From Saccharina japonica (Eukaryota; Sar; Phaeophyceae; Laminariales; Laminariaceae): 64,000 bases of DNA. Below, in pieces: positions 48,929 to 59,667 of the stretch. Position 1 is the first letter of the stretch; every line of letters begins with the position of its first letter. Under the pieces are notes generated by a model. That model searched no databases. It was given only the letters and a program-made list of their open reading frames with translations, and was not told where the DNA came from. A program made the translations under genes and the position numbers. Location of the stretch: positions 282,481 to 346,480 of the forward strand of contig MEHQ01002661.1 in NCBI GenBank assembly GCA_008828725.1, read 5' to 3'.

Positions 48929-49064
48929 CCAAAACGTGTCATGAGAAGATGATTGGAAATCACACCCGTAATGGGGTGGCCGATATCTGGTATCATATTA
49001 CATGGTACTGGCTGTACATATATTACAGCTACCCTACTTTCCAAGCTAATGTTCTGTAGGGTAC

Positions 49065-49480
49065 CTACAAAACCATACCCGGGGTATTTGCCCCGGGTAT
49101 AACCCTACAAAGAACTTCTGTAAGTTCTGTACGACATTTATATACGCACCCGGACCTTTTGTGAGTTATGTACGACATATATACCCTACCCGGAACTTCT
49201 GTAAGCTCTGTACGCCCCGTGCCACAATACCCGGGGTGCGGGTACAACGATTTTTGACCCGCACGGAGCTTCTGTGAGTTCTGTACGCCTGTTTCACAAT
49301 ACCTGGAACTTCTGTGAGTTCTGTAACACTTTCATACCCCTCCCCGGAACTGCTGTGGGTTCTGTACGACATCCCGACCCGTACCCGGAACTTCTGTAAG
49401 TTCTGTACGCCCCGTGTCACGATACCCGGGGTAAGGGTATACCTTTGTTACAATACCTGGGGTGCCGGTACCTATTCGGG
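49065..49480. repeat. Tandem array of palindromic units
   Basis: About eight degenerate units of roughly 50 bp around GGAACTTCTGTAAGTTCTG. That core is an inverted repeat (GAACTT, CTGT, AAGTTC at 49112-49127 and again at 49388-49403). A second palindrome, ATACCCGGGG facing CCCCGGGTAT (49075-49100), recurs in part at about 49222 and 49423. The layout, an ACCCGGGGTAT module alternating with a GAACTT module, parallels the array at 28.3-29.3 kb. Confidence 0.8.
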
Positions 49481-49696
49481 TTTAGATCGTTATTTACCCG
49501 TACGGTCTTATAGTACTAATAATACGTCCTCTGGCCTTGAGTTGCTCTTCTTGCTGATACTTGCATATTTCATCGCCCAAAGATAAGCATGATGTTGTAA
49601 GACTCAACTTGTGTAACAGGTGCGTATGGCGAAAACAAATATAGTACCCGTACGTATATATCACGTATTGCACGTATTTTATTGTATACAAGGTTC

Positions 49697-51262
49697 CCCT
49701 TCGGGATGTTGGTCACTTGAAATCCCGGGGGTGTCGCAAGGTGAAAATAGATCGCACATGCTTCATAGTTTAATTTTTGGAGCAAACCTGTGGCATAGAC
49801 TGTAAACGTAGTAGCGACGGCCATTCCTAACGAAACAACTGTCACGAGAGGATATCGTATTTGAGGTACAGTGGGCTCCCGGTGTCAAGAAGCTTCAGTT
49901 TGGTGTCCAGGCTCAACGACTTGTTTTGTTTCTGAAGTCGATCTAACTATTTGTTTTAAAATTCAGAGTCAATCCCACAGCGGTATACAGTAGTTATCAA
50001 GGCTGTTCTGCGCTGTACAGCTGAGTCTACAGAAGATAGTTATGACAGAGCTGTTGCCCGACGAGTCTCGCCCCGGTCCTAGATAAGAGTATTCACTCGT
50101 ACGTAATACCTTTTGGGCGGGCACCCTGGTACGCGTTTAGCAGCCGAGTACTTGTCTAAGGGTGCCCGTCGAACAGCTGGATACCAGGGTGCCCTGGGCC
50201 CAAATTCTCGGCGAGTATGAAGTTTTATCCATACCCGTAACGGGTATTAGCGGTTTTGTTGTTTTTAATCGCTGCTGTAAAGCGCGGGTGATATAAAAAT
50301 CAGTGGGGGAGGTTTTGCTTGAATCGCATACATCAAACACACACGCATACACAATGAAAGGCAGAACACAGCAAAGCAGTACTCGTTGTTCGTAGCTGTC
50401 ACAACTAGATCTGCTGGATCCCTCCTGCTACTCGTAGCTGTTTACTATGGGTCCGGCGCACGCATACAGGACACAACAACGGCCGCCACAAAGGCAACAA
50501 TCTGAACGGCGGTTACTGCGTATTCTGCAGCTTCTCCTGCTGTACTGCTGTGCTGTTCGATAAACGGCACCTTGGCTGCTCTGTAGTTTGTAGTCAAGAC
50601 TAGAGACATGTACCCGTAACGTACAGCAGTAGTGCTACTGTACCGAAATACTCGTATTCGTACGTATGTAGATCGGCCTTTCGTTCGTACTCGTAGATCT
50701 GTGTATGTGTACTTTACGTAGATTCCAAAATATTGGAACCAAATTACCAATTTACATAAAATGCGCCTGTAAATGTCCAAGCGTCTCCTACAACTGCTAC
50801 TACTGCTGTACGCAGCCCAGACAGATCAGACGCATGAAACATGGTGTCAACTACTGCTGCACGACGATTGATGTCTGCCTCGTTCGATGTCGGTGTAATT
50901 CTTGTTTCTCGTGCCTGGTGCGTGCTTTGTGTGTTATCTTCATATGGCGGGTCAAAAACGAACTATCAAAGTTCATACGGATGAAAAAACAGTCGTACGA
51001 CAGGTTGTTTAGAGTAGTTGCGAGGCGGTGTCAAGTGGGAACGTCTCCCCTGAGGTATTTGCCAGAATTCGGGACTTTGAAGGCCCAGATCACGCCCAAC
51101 GGGCCTCGACCGGGACCCGCACTTGCGTCGTGGTGTACACGCGGCCCCCCTGCGTGCCCCGCAGCGGACAGCGCGAGAAAACACCCGCGGCCAAAGATGA
51201 AAAGTGAAAGTATTCCGGGAAAATGTCAATTTCGTACCGATACATATAGTACCTGGTACGCT
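49697..51262 (-). repeat. Repeat R1, copy 3 (inverted)
   Basis: Reverse complement of 11484-13047 over nearly its full length, from TACAAGGTTCCCCTTCGGG at the left to the TCCGTACCTATACATATAG-like end at the right. It carries the same conserved short frames on the minus strand (TVVSLGMAVATT from about 49845; MYACVFDVCDSS from 50352). The close match implies recent duplication or homogenisation. Confidence 0.85.
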
Positions 51263-51630
51263 CACGTTGTATGTATACATTACATTATACGTATCGTACT
51301 CGGTAGTACCAGCTACATGCCGTACATGTAATATATGTATTTTATTAATAGCATACGAAGTCTATATATATAGCTGGTTCTGGCGTTGTACCAGGCCCGG
51401 CAAATTCCGACGGCAATGATGGAGCCTGCATCTATCTATCAAGTAGTCGTACCGACGGCTCCCCTGCTTGCCCTCGGTTACCAAGACAACAATGCGGTTC
51501 GCAACCGTGTAGTGAACGAGCACGGATTACCTGGTGCTGGCTTGGTGTGTTGTGGTGAGGTTTGATACGTTTAGCTGCCGTTCTTGGCGAATCCACCAGC
51601 CCTTTTACTACAATTGTATGTACTAAAAAT

Positions 51631-52606
51631 GTCCAGCAGGATGTGGATGTAACATGAATATTTTGCGAGTATGTGGTTATGGCGTAGTGAATGAGTGTAT
51701 CACCACGTGTTGACAGGGAATCTTTACAGCCACACGTTCGAGATGTCTCCGACGTGGATACTTGTAGAGAATCGACGGAAGTGACAGAAATCGTATCACT
51801 GCTGGGTGAACCGTGACTAACAACGTTTCCTATGTCTGTTAACCGTGAGCAACAACATTTTCAATTTCGCTCACATGTTGCGGAAGGGCGACAATACTTA
51901 CAGCGGCACGATGACGCTAGCAAAAGGTGCACCTGGTTATTCTTGCTGTTACCCCTCGCCGTCGCGATGGGGCTCAGAATATTTACAGTTTCATGTGTAC
52001 CAAAAACGTTCAGCAGGTTGTGGATGTAACATGAATATTTACGAGTATATGGTTATGGCGTAGTGAATGAGCGTCTAACCACGCGTTGAGAGGAAATCTT
52101 CACAGCCTAACGTTCGAGATGTCTCGGCCGTGGATACTTGTAGAGAGACGGCCGTAGTGACATAATACGTATCACTGCTGGATGACCCATGACCAACAAC
52201 GTTTGCTATGTTCATTCACACGTCGTGGTAAGGTGACGAAACTCACAGCGGTACGGTGCCGCTGGCAAACATCTGGGTAATCTCGCTGTTACTCCTGGCG
52301 GCAGCGATGAGGCACATCATATTTGTAGACTTTACTTAAAACGTCCAGCAGAGCTTAATGCAACAGTGTTGGTCACGAGTACATGATTATGGCGTTGTGA
52401 ATGAGTGTCTCGCTGAGAGGGTATCTTCACAGCCAAATGTTTGATATTTCTCGAGCGTGACTACTTGTAGATAGTCGACTTCTGTGGCAGAAATCGCAAG
52501 ACTAATGGGTGGACCGTGAGCAGCAATAATTGAAATTTTTCGTTTTCGTATACATGTCCCGGTAGGGCGACGATACTTACAGCGGTACCATGCCGCTAGC
52601 AATAGT
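51631..52606 (+). repeat. Three-copy tandem repeat, ~335-377-bp units
   Basis: Units start at G(T/T)CCAGCAG-like words at 51631, 52008 and 52343. Each contains GTTATGGCG(T), GAATGAG(T/C)GT, ATCTTCACAGCC or ATCTTTACAGCC, GATACTTGTAGA or its variant, ATCACTGCTGG, and a closing CTTACAGCGG(T/C)AC with GCCGCTAGCAA. Copies 1 and 2 are closest; the third is shorter and most diverged. No frame is kept in all three. Confidence 0.8.
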
Positions 52607-53829
52607 GGTCGAAGGGGGCCTTTAAGGGAGTTTATGAGTACCCGACGTAGCGTGTAGATTTATTTATCACACCCTTACCTTCCTTTTCAGATTGTGCGGC
52701 AACACCAAAAGGTGAAACCTGTTGGGCGAACTGCGAATGCCTGTGTACGCAGCGAGGACATCAAGCTGTACATCCGACTGGTAATAATGTAACATTTTAT
52801 GATACCAACACGCGTGCTCCAGCTGAGCTTTTACTTAACGAAGAATTTCTTGAAGAGGACCGATTTCCAAATCTCCTTGTGTGTTTGTTTTGCAACATCG
52901 GTATTGTATAGTTCCAGCTAGCCTAATTGCATTTGTACTCCTCGCTAACCCTGGAAGATCGCACCCTGTCTGTCCATTTTCCTAACGTTTCAACCTCGCA
53001 ATGTGGGTTCACCTGGAACTCCTTTGTCAGTACCCCGCTCTCTCGCTAGAACCATCGATTATCTCGATGCGAACACGTGAGTCAGGAACCTCATATTCCC
53101 ACAAAATTAAGGTGTACGGGGACTTTGATAAATATTTCCTGGGCGGCCCACCCTTAAGTCTTTATTGTCCGAAGCCATGGATACACTCGTTCATGTAGCG
53201 GTCAAACAGAAGACTAGGATATATTGCTATATTGAGGTGCGGGCGTGTGTTGTGTTTCATTTTATAAGTGTGAAACGTCGGACTCGACTTGACGTCTGGA
53301 ACGAACGACGTTCCTTCCATAATTGGTATTCTAAACGTTTTCCGGAAGAGCGTGAAAATAGACTCTTTACTTGTCTTTTGATCTACACATCAGTAATCCA
53401 CCACGGCGTGACGTCGCGCTGAAAGTTCTACATATCGTTTCGAAGAGACGAAGCCTCGAGAAGCATATGTTTTACAGGGATGGTTTGGAGAGCCGCTTAG
53501 CAGGCGACGCCCTCCTCAAGAAAAGGTCCCAAATGTGGATCCCCGCGACTGGTATCGCGTGCTTCACCAGCACGACCATTAGGAGAGTGGGCCAAGTACG
53601 CCACCACTAATTGTCAGTTACACCAGGTACTGATTGTTCAACAAGTTATATTGCTGTTGTTTTTGCATAATATAAAGGTGAGACCTTGTCAGTAGGTGCC
53701 CAACTGACGCCGTGTGTTACTCGACATCACAGAATGCACATATCGTACAGCATGCCCCCCCCCCCCCCTTCGTACTGCTACGATATAAATATATATGTAC
53801 GGTCAAATCATATGCAGCCGTGGTGATAC
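52607..53829. other. Intergenic DNA, no gene recognised
   Basis: Short frames at 53001-53610 lie on one strand in different frames and carry no motif I know. A run of C lies at about 53755-53768. Confidence 0.4.
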
Positions 53830-54070
53830 ACATGCTAAATGCACCGACAAGCTGCCGACGAGGCTTGCCACAGATGGCCCTCGCCTTACGGCCAGCGGAA
53901 CCGGGAAAACCTTATACACCTGTAATACATCTGTAATGTATTACAACCTCAAGGGCTACCTGAAGGTTGAGATATATCACAGTAACCGAGTCCCTGGCAC
54001 TGTCGATCTGGGGGACACTTGTGCTGCCTACGCCCCCCCCCCCTCCTTATTGCACTCTTCGTCCCCAGTG
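53830..54070 (+). repeat. Third copy of the ~410-bp unit, 3' of gene B
   Basis: Matches the two units downstream of gene A: CACCGACAAGCTGCCGAC, GGCCCTCG, then a block read on the minus strand as GGVGSTSVPQ (54003-54045), the same WSC-end relic. A C-run interrupts the frame. Its position just 3' of gene B shows that the paralogous block extends beyond the coding region. Confidence 0.55.
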
Positions 54071-54274
54071 CTTTTCCTTTGAAAAATTCGATGCGTGTCA
54101 CATATATAGCTACAGCCGCAGCAAACCTGGTGGTACTTGCCGCCGATTGAACGTTCGCTACCACCGCCGACCCCAGACAGAAATAGTCTATACATACGTC
54201 ATACAGTTAGGGAGCTGCTGGAGTGTTGACCTCAGCGGAATTCAGACGGATACTCGGGCCTTGCACCCGTATTC

Positions 54275-57200
54275 TCAGTAGCCCTTGTAGCTGTTGGACT
54301 TGTAAATGCTCATGCACCCGACGCCCCCGCACGCCCTGGAGCGGTCTCCAGCGCACTCGTAGTCGCACACGCCTCCCTCCTTGGTAGGCTTGGAGCTACC
54401 GCAGTGGCATTCTGGAAATGGGGTCAATTTTGAACGGAGGCATCGCAGCAGTGGTTTGTTTAGAGTCAACGTAGGAACGGAGTTGACAGACAAACACACG
54501 TGCAAACGTCGGACTTGAGATGTTTTAGTCTCAACCGACCGGGGAGCCTGCGTCGGTGGGTGGGATACGACGAGATGGCTTATTGCTGACGGATAGCGTG
54601 GAAACGGGTTGGCGCCGGAGCTTACCATAATTTTGATCGCGTCACCGCATGTCGAATCTGGCGAAGCAACGGGCCCACACTTCACTGTAGCCAGGCTGTC
54701 ACCGGCGATTGCCGTGTATCAAAATGCGCAGGTCGCAGCGTATCGTCTTGTCGGCCATCGTATAATCGCACTACAAGTACAGCACGTACACGAATCAAGA
54801 TACTCGTGCTATCGGATGTGTGGCGCACTGAGTAGAAGCGATCGACAAGCAGACCCACCTGAACCGTATGCCGTGGCGAAGTACTCCCAGCCCGAGGAAT
54901 TGCAGCTATCGGCGCACATCTGAGGAAACGACGTGTGGGTAACGAGTGCATTTCAATCACATGTTGCTGCGCTTGCCGTTGGCTTCATTTTCATCCAATC
55001 AGGTGCTTGCTACGGTAGATGTGATGCACCATGTATTTTCTGAGGGTGGTCACTTGAGGAGCTCCATACCTCTATACCTGCAGTAGCCTGCACACTGATT
55101 TTGGAGGCAAATAAAGTGCGACCCGATGAAAAATACCACGGGCAAGTACAGTATTCACAATGAAACATTATGCAAAAGGAGAATGAAATCCCGACGATTT
55201 TGAGCTAAGAAACCCTGTCATCAAGAACTATTTCAGCCAAAAAGTGCTACTTCTATCGTAGCACGCGTCATCAGAAGTGCCCGAAATAATTGTATTGGTC
55301 CGATGCTCACGTGCATTGCGACGCAGCACCGGCGTCGCGCCGTCACGCTGGTTCAACGACACATACACAAACAGTACGTACGTGCGATCGAAGTATCACA
55401 TTCCCAAGGGTGCACTGTATTCTCACCTGCGCCGTCATGTCGCTGGAACTGGTCATGGGGCCATTCATAGGTGTGTGGCGAGAGTCATCTACGTAGCAAC
55501 CAAGGTACGAGGAGTGCTTGGCCTTTCCTTTCCTCAGGCGCTTGCCGCGCTTGGGGTGCTTTCTGTTCTTCTTGGTCGGGCTAGGAGTAGGCGCCGGGGT
55601 GGGAGTCGGGGTGGGAGCCGGCGTGGGTGCGGGACAGAAGTCGTTGCCTACGACCAAATCAGTGAGAAGGGAAAGGTCGGGATTGTTGCCCTGGTCGTCG
55701 GTGTAGTCCGCGGATACGACGACGCTGCCGCCGGGGACCTCGTCGCACACGTCCAGCATAACATCGAATTCCGTGGGGTTGGACTCAAGGTCAGCCGCAG
55801 AAAAGGTAACCGTGGTTCCCGAGATAGATCCGGAGGAGGTAGATTCGACCGGAACGCTGAACTCGATCGTTACCGTTGCACCGGTAGACGGGCACGGGAT
55901 GACGATGCCCCCGCTTGACGAGAGGATGCTTTCCAAGGCCGCTGAGAAGCGTGCATGATGGAATTTGTGCAGACATGGAGAGGAGGGGAAGGGTTATGGC
56001 AATTTGACCATTCCGTAGCCTTCGATTTTTTTTTAAATGTAATTGCCTTGTCACGGTATGGAATTGACGGTTGATGGTTTTATTTAACGTATGACTACTG
56101 TAATGGTGTGTTATTATCCCCCTGAACTATGTACGAAATATATGACAGCAGTGCCGGCAGCTGTGCTTGAAAAGGAGAAGCGGTGTCAAGATGGAAAAAT
56201 ATTCAGCTCTGACCGATCGCCTGCGGAATAGCTTAGGGTTGATAAGTATGTGTCTAGCGACGCCGCAGCCCGGAAAGAGTCAAACTGTGGGGCGTACTAA
56301 TCAGCGCAGAGTACACTCTTCGGCTGGCTCAACTCTCATGACCACAGTTGAATCAATATTTGCCACAACCGGTACAACAGTATAGTGACGTGTGTACAGG
56401 TACTGTACATGGTAAATAGGAGAATCTGTACTTCAAACACGCACGCACTGTATGTAACAAATACAACACTCATACAAAATTATCAACGGTACCACCTGTA
56501 CGAGGGGAGCAACCTCACGGGTGGACACCAGCAGGAAGTGGAAATTTCATGAACTGAGTACAGTCAGTAGTATCCAATCTCCGACGAGTACATGCGCATA
56601 GCGTTTTCTTTTCTGCCGATACGGCTTATTTTCCTTGTTTGGCCCCGGGCTTACCGTTGAGCAGGTCGAATTCTGCGACCTCGAAGACGTTGGCATCGTC
56701 GCCTCCGATCGCGAGAAGTTCATCAGCGCCAGTTCCGCTGCCTGTAGAAGGAGACCAATGGATAGAATCCAGGCATCGAAGATAGTTTGTAAAACATGGG
56801 GTGTCGCGGTCAGAGTCAAGGAGATAACTACTGTAAAACTACACATCGGTCCTGTGCTTGCTCACCACGACGATCAATACTGAAAACGATGTGTTCGTTG
56901 CTTCGCCAGCTGTTGATCCCTATGTGTTGTGTGTTGTGTGTTTAGAAGGGGCTTGGGGTCACTCAATTGACAAGTGCAAGGTCGATCAACATCACCACAC
57001 AGCAGTACGCACGGCCTGAAGAAAATGATCGCGACTACTGTAATGCGCACAAAGGTCATACATATCGACAGCTACAGCCATGTGACACCGAAAACCCACC
57101 TACTCCCACAGCAAACACGATTATGCCCTCTGCCCTGGCTGCGTCTGCTGCTGCTGTGGTGGCGGCGAGGCTGCTGCTTTGGCCGTCGGTGATCACGATC

Positions 57201-57505
57201 ATGAACGACGCGCTTGCAGGATTAACGCCTAGGAGGCGGGTGCCTTCATTGATTCCGATGGACGTGACCGTGCCTCCCTGAGATTGGGTGTCGGCATCGG
57301 AAAAGTCGTTGAAATCTTGGGCGTTGTCGAACATCCCGGATGATATCAAAGAACCTGAGTACTGAACGTAGGATGCAGTTCCTCCGTTGTCGAACAGGTT
57401 TCTGTCGGCAAAGGCATTGACGGCGTCCATAGCGAAGTCCTGCTCCAGCTCAAAATCGGTCGGGATGACGCTGCCCGACCCGTCGAGAACGACAGCGAGG
57501 TTGAC
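54275..57505 (-). CDS. Gene B: VWA-WSC paralogue lacking a visible first exon
   Basis: Exons on the minus strand: 57100-57505, 56655-56741, 55427-55941, 54859-54919 and 54275-54411 (TGA stop). Lengths match gene A except for a longer linker exon (515 versus 497 bp) and a shorter last exon. All introns are GT-AG with the same phases. The first visible exon starts after GGCAG with VNLAVVLDGSGSV, keeping the MIDAS motif. The VWA domain ends LLAIGGDDANVF. The linker is APTPTPTPAPTPSP followed by a basic Lys/Arg stretch. The WSC domain is LGCYV, MCADSC, ECHCG, CDYEC, ACGG. A signal-peptide exon with a phase-0 donor should lie upstream, but I found none up to the satellite array at 58081. The gene is either 5' truncated or has a very long first intron. 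Confidence 0.8.
55006..55268 (+). repeat. Repeat R3 copy inserted in intron 4 of gene B
   Basis: Contains GATGCACCATGTATTTTCTG, GAGCTAAGAAACCC, TTCAGCCAAAAAGTGCTAC, and the exact terminal stem GTGCTAC / GTAGCAC. The equivalent intron of gene A (16820-16993) is only 174 bp. It aligns on both sides of this element (GCGCTTGTCGCTGGATGCATT on the left, TGGTTCAGCGCTCACG on the right), so gene A shows the empty site. Confidence 0.7.
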
Positions 57506-58080
57506 CTGCCAGGACAGAAAACAATGCATACATTTATTTCAGTTATTGGGTTGTTGCATTTGGTGCATGCACCGTAGCGCGATATATGGTGGATCACCAC
57601 ACTTGCTTTATGTAAAAATTTATGCAGTGAATCACACGAAGTTGTATGATGTCACTGGGGTAGTGGATCTAAACTGCTGCTACTATTACTATAACGCACA
57701 ACAGAGTTCGCCCAAACTACTGCTGTACGTACACGTGCATACCTTATGCGTACGAGTAGGAGTCCTGCTGTGCATACAATGGACGGTCCGCACAAATGTA
57801 ATACGAAGTAGTATTACGGAGGACCATAGTAAATAGTACCAATTATTGTTCGTAAAAATAGGGAAATATACTGGTTTTTGTGTGTACGGTAGGTCCTATT
57901 TACTATGGTGTCCCGTAATAGTATCAGTAGTGGGAGTTGTACAGCAGCAAAAGAAGCTCTAGCTATACATTACACGTAGTATGAAATAGTACACACAGCA
58001 GAAAAACAGTGCGTACCTGGTATATTATACAGCGTATATACAGTATTGTAGTAGTAGCATTAGCACTACGAGTACTACAA
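57506..58080. other. Region upstream of gene B exon 2, no exon found
   Basis: Searched by eye on the minus strand for a signal-peptide exon ending at a GTGAG-type donor like that of gene A; none is evident. TACTGCTGTA lies at 57718. The sequence then passes into the satellite array. Confidence 0.45.
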
Positions 58081-59190
58081 GAACGGTGGGAATGAGGAGC
58101 GTGACAGACGCCTTCAAGTGGTCAAACTCCTAACTGCATTAAGCTACTGCGTTGGCGGCTCTTCTCTTTTTGCTGTGTTCCTGCAATTAATTGTCATTGA
58201 TGGGATCGTTTTTTATTCTAAGCGATTTGGGTCAGCACATAAACCCTTTTTTTACTGACCGGCAGGTAATTGATGGGTGTGCGTGGTGGGTGAGAGATTT
58301 ACTGGGTTGGTCGGTTGGTCCCTCGGCTGGTAGTCCCACAATCACCAACACCACCCACCAACATTTACTGTTAATTAAGCGATGCGTGTCAGCGCAAAAA
58401 CCTTGTACGAGTACAGAGAAAAATGTACCAGTAAACAAATACATCTGAATCATTTCATAATTCGTTTTTGTTGTATGATCTTTTTGCTCGTATTTTGTAA
58501 AATCTGTATCAGGTATCAGGTCGGTTGGTCCCTGGGCTGGTAGTCCTACAATCACCAACACCACCCACCAACATTTATTGTTAAGCGATGCGTGTCAGCG
58601 CAAAAACCTTGTACAGAGAAAAATGCAAACTAAGAAATCTGAATCATTTCAGAATTCGTTTTTATTTGTATTGTCTTTTTGCTCGTATTTCGTAAAATCT
58701 GTATCATTTCAGAAATCGTGTTTTATTGTCTTTTTGTTTTCTGCAGCAGCAGCAGCAGATAATGAATGGGATGGACAAAAAAAAAAAAATGCTGCTGCTG
58801 CTGAACGAGTGCGTACCAGGAACCACCACCAAACCACGGGACGAAGCCACCACCAACCACCACCAGCCACTACGAGCAACAACAACTTCTGGTGCTCCTG
58901 CGGCTCGTGGGGCAGGGGTGGTGGCGGTGGTGGTGATGGTCGTCGTTGTGGTGTTTGCTGGTGATGGTGGTGTGTGTGCTGGTTGCTTTTTTAGTTGTGT
59001 GCGATGATGGTCTTCCTCTTCTCGTCCGATCATCACCGTTGTTGCTCTACTGCCGAGAAATGTGGTCTTCACTTTCAACCCTTGACAGCCTTGACATGCC
59101 GTGACTGTCACCAAACAACTAGTTTTTAGTGTGGAACACTCCACCCTACACCCTTGACAGCGCATGTTTTGCCTTGCTTGACATGTCTCC
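58081..59190 (+). repeat. Satellite array, long unit 1 (1.1 kb)
   Basis: Almost identical to 59668-60776. It begins GAACGGTGGGAATGAGGAGC and ends ACATGTCTCC. It holds an internal ~210-bp tandem duplication starting at GGTCGGTTGGTCCC (58309 and 58519), a (CAG)n tract before ATAATGAATGGG, a poly(A) run and then the block CTGCTGCTGCTGAACGAG. The last ~390 bp of the unit is what forms most of the short satellite units farther right. Confidence 0.9.
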
Positions 59191-59667
59191 ACTCTAATCG
59201 TTGACTATGTGTATATACTACTGCTAGTTTGCTCTACTGCCGAGAAATCCCAGTGACACAATTTGGCACTGGCAACAGTTTAGGGCAGTCACTACCGCCT
59301 AGCTCTCCGATCTCGGCACGGCTTTCGACACGAATAGCACAGGACGGTCGGCACAAATAGCGGGCCTCTATCAGTCCCGAGCGTGTCTGAATCGGTTCAG
59401 TGTACGCGTCGCGCGCCAAAAAAAAGCAAAGCGAACGAAGTGCGAAGTGCAGACGAAGTGCGAAGGCAGACAGACAAACCTCAATATTAAGGATTCTTTA
59501 AATAAAGCCACGCTGCGGCAGCTTTCAGAACTGTTTTTTGTCCGTTTGTGTCCGTTCGCGACCAGGGGGGTACACCCCCACGGGCACGTACCCAACCCAT
59601 TAGGAAGAGCATCTATTGATGCTTCGAAGGGCTGCGCCCTTCTCAGCATCAATATATCTCATTAAAA
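59191..59667 (+). repeat. Spacer between the two long satellite units
   Basis: 477 bp present once. It contains the word CTCTACTGCCGAGAAAT shared with the satellite unit, a small GAACGAAGTGCGAAG repeat (about 59430-59465), and a strong hairpin at 59615-59653. The boundary with unit 2 follows within 15 bp of that hairpin. Confidence 0.7.
59615..59653. other. Strong two-part hairpin
   Basis: ATTGATGC (59615-59622) pairs with GCATCAAT (59646-59653), and inside it GAAGGGC (59626-59632) pairs with GCCCTTC (59636-59642) around a three-base loop. The stem is 15 bp with one small internal loop. Confidence 0.8.

Noticed and set aside
58578..59007. Plus-strand frames with CAG and Gly runs as protein-coding genes
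   Set aside because: The frames recur in every satellite unit, shift with homopolymer length, and carry no domain.
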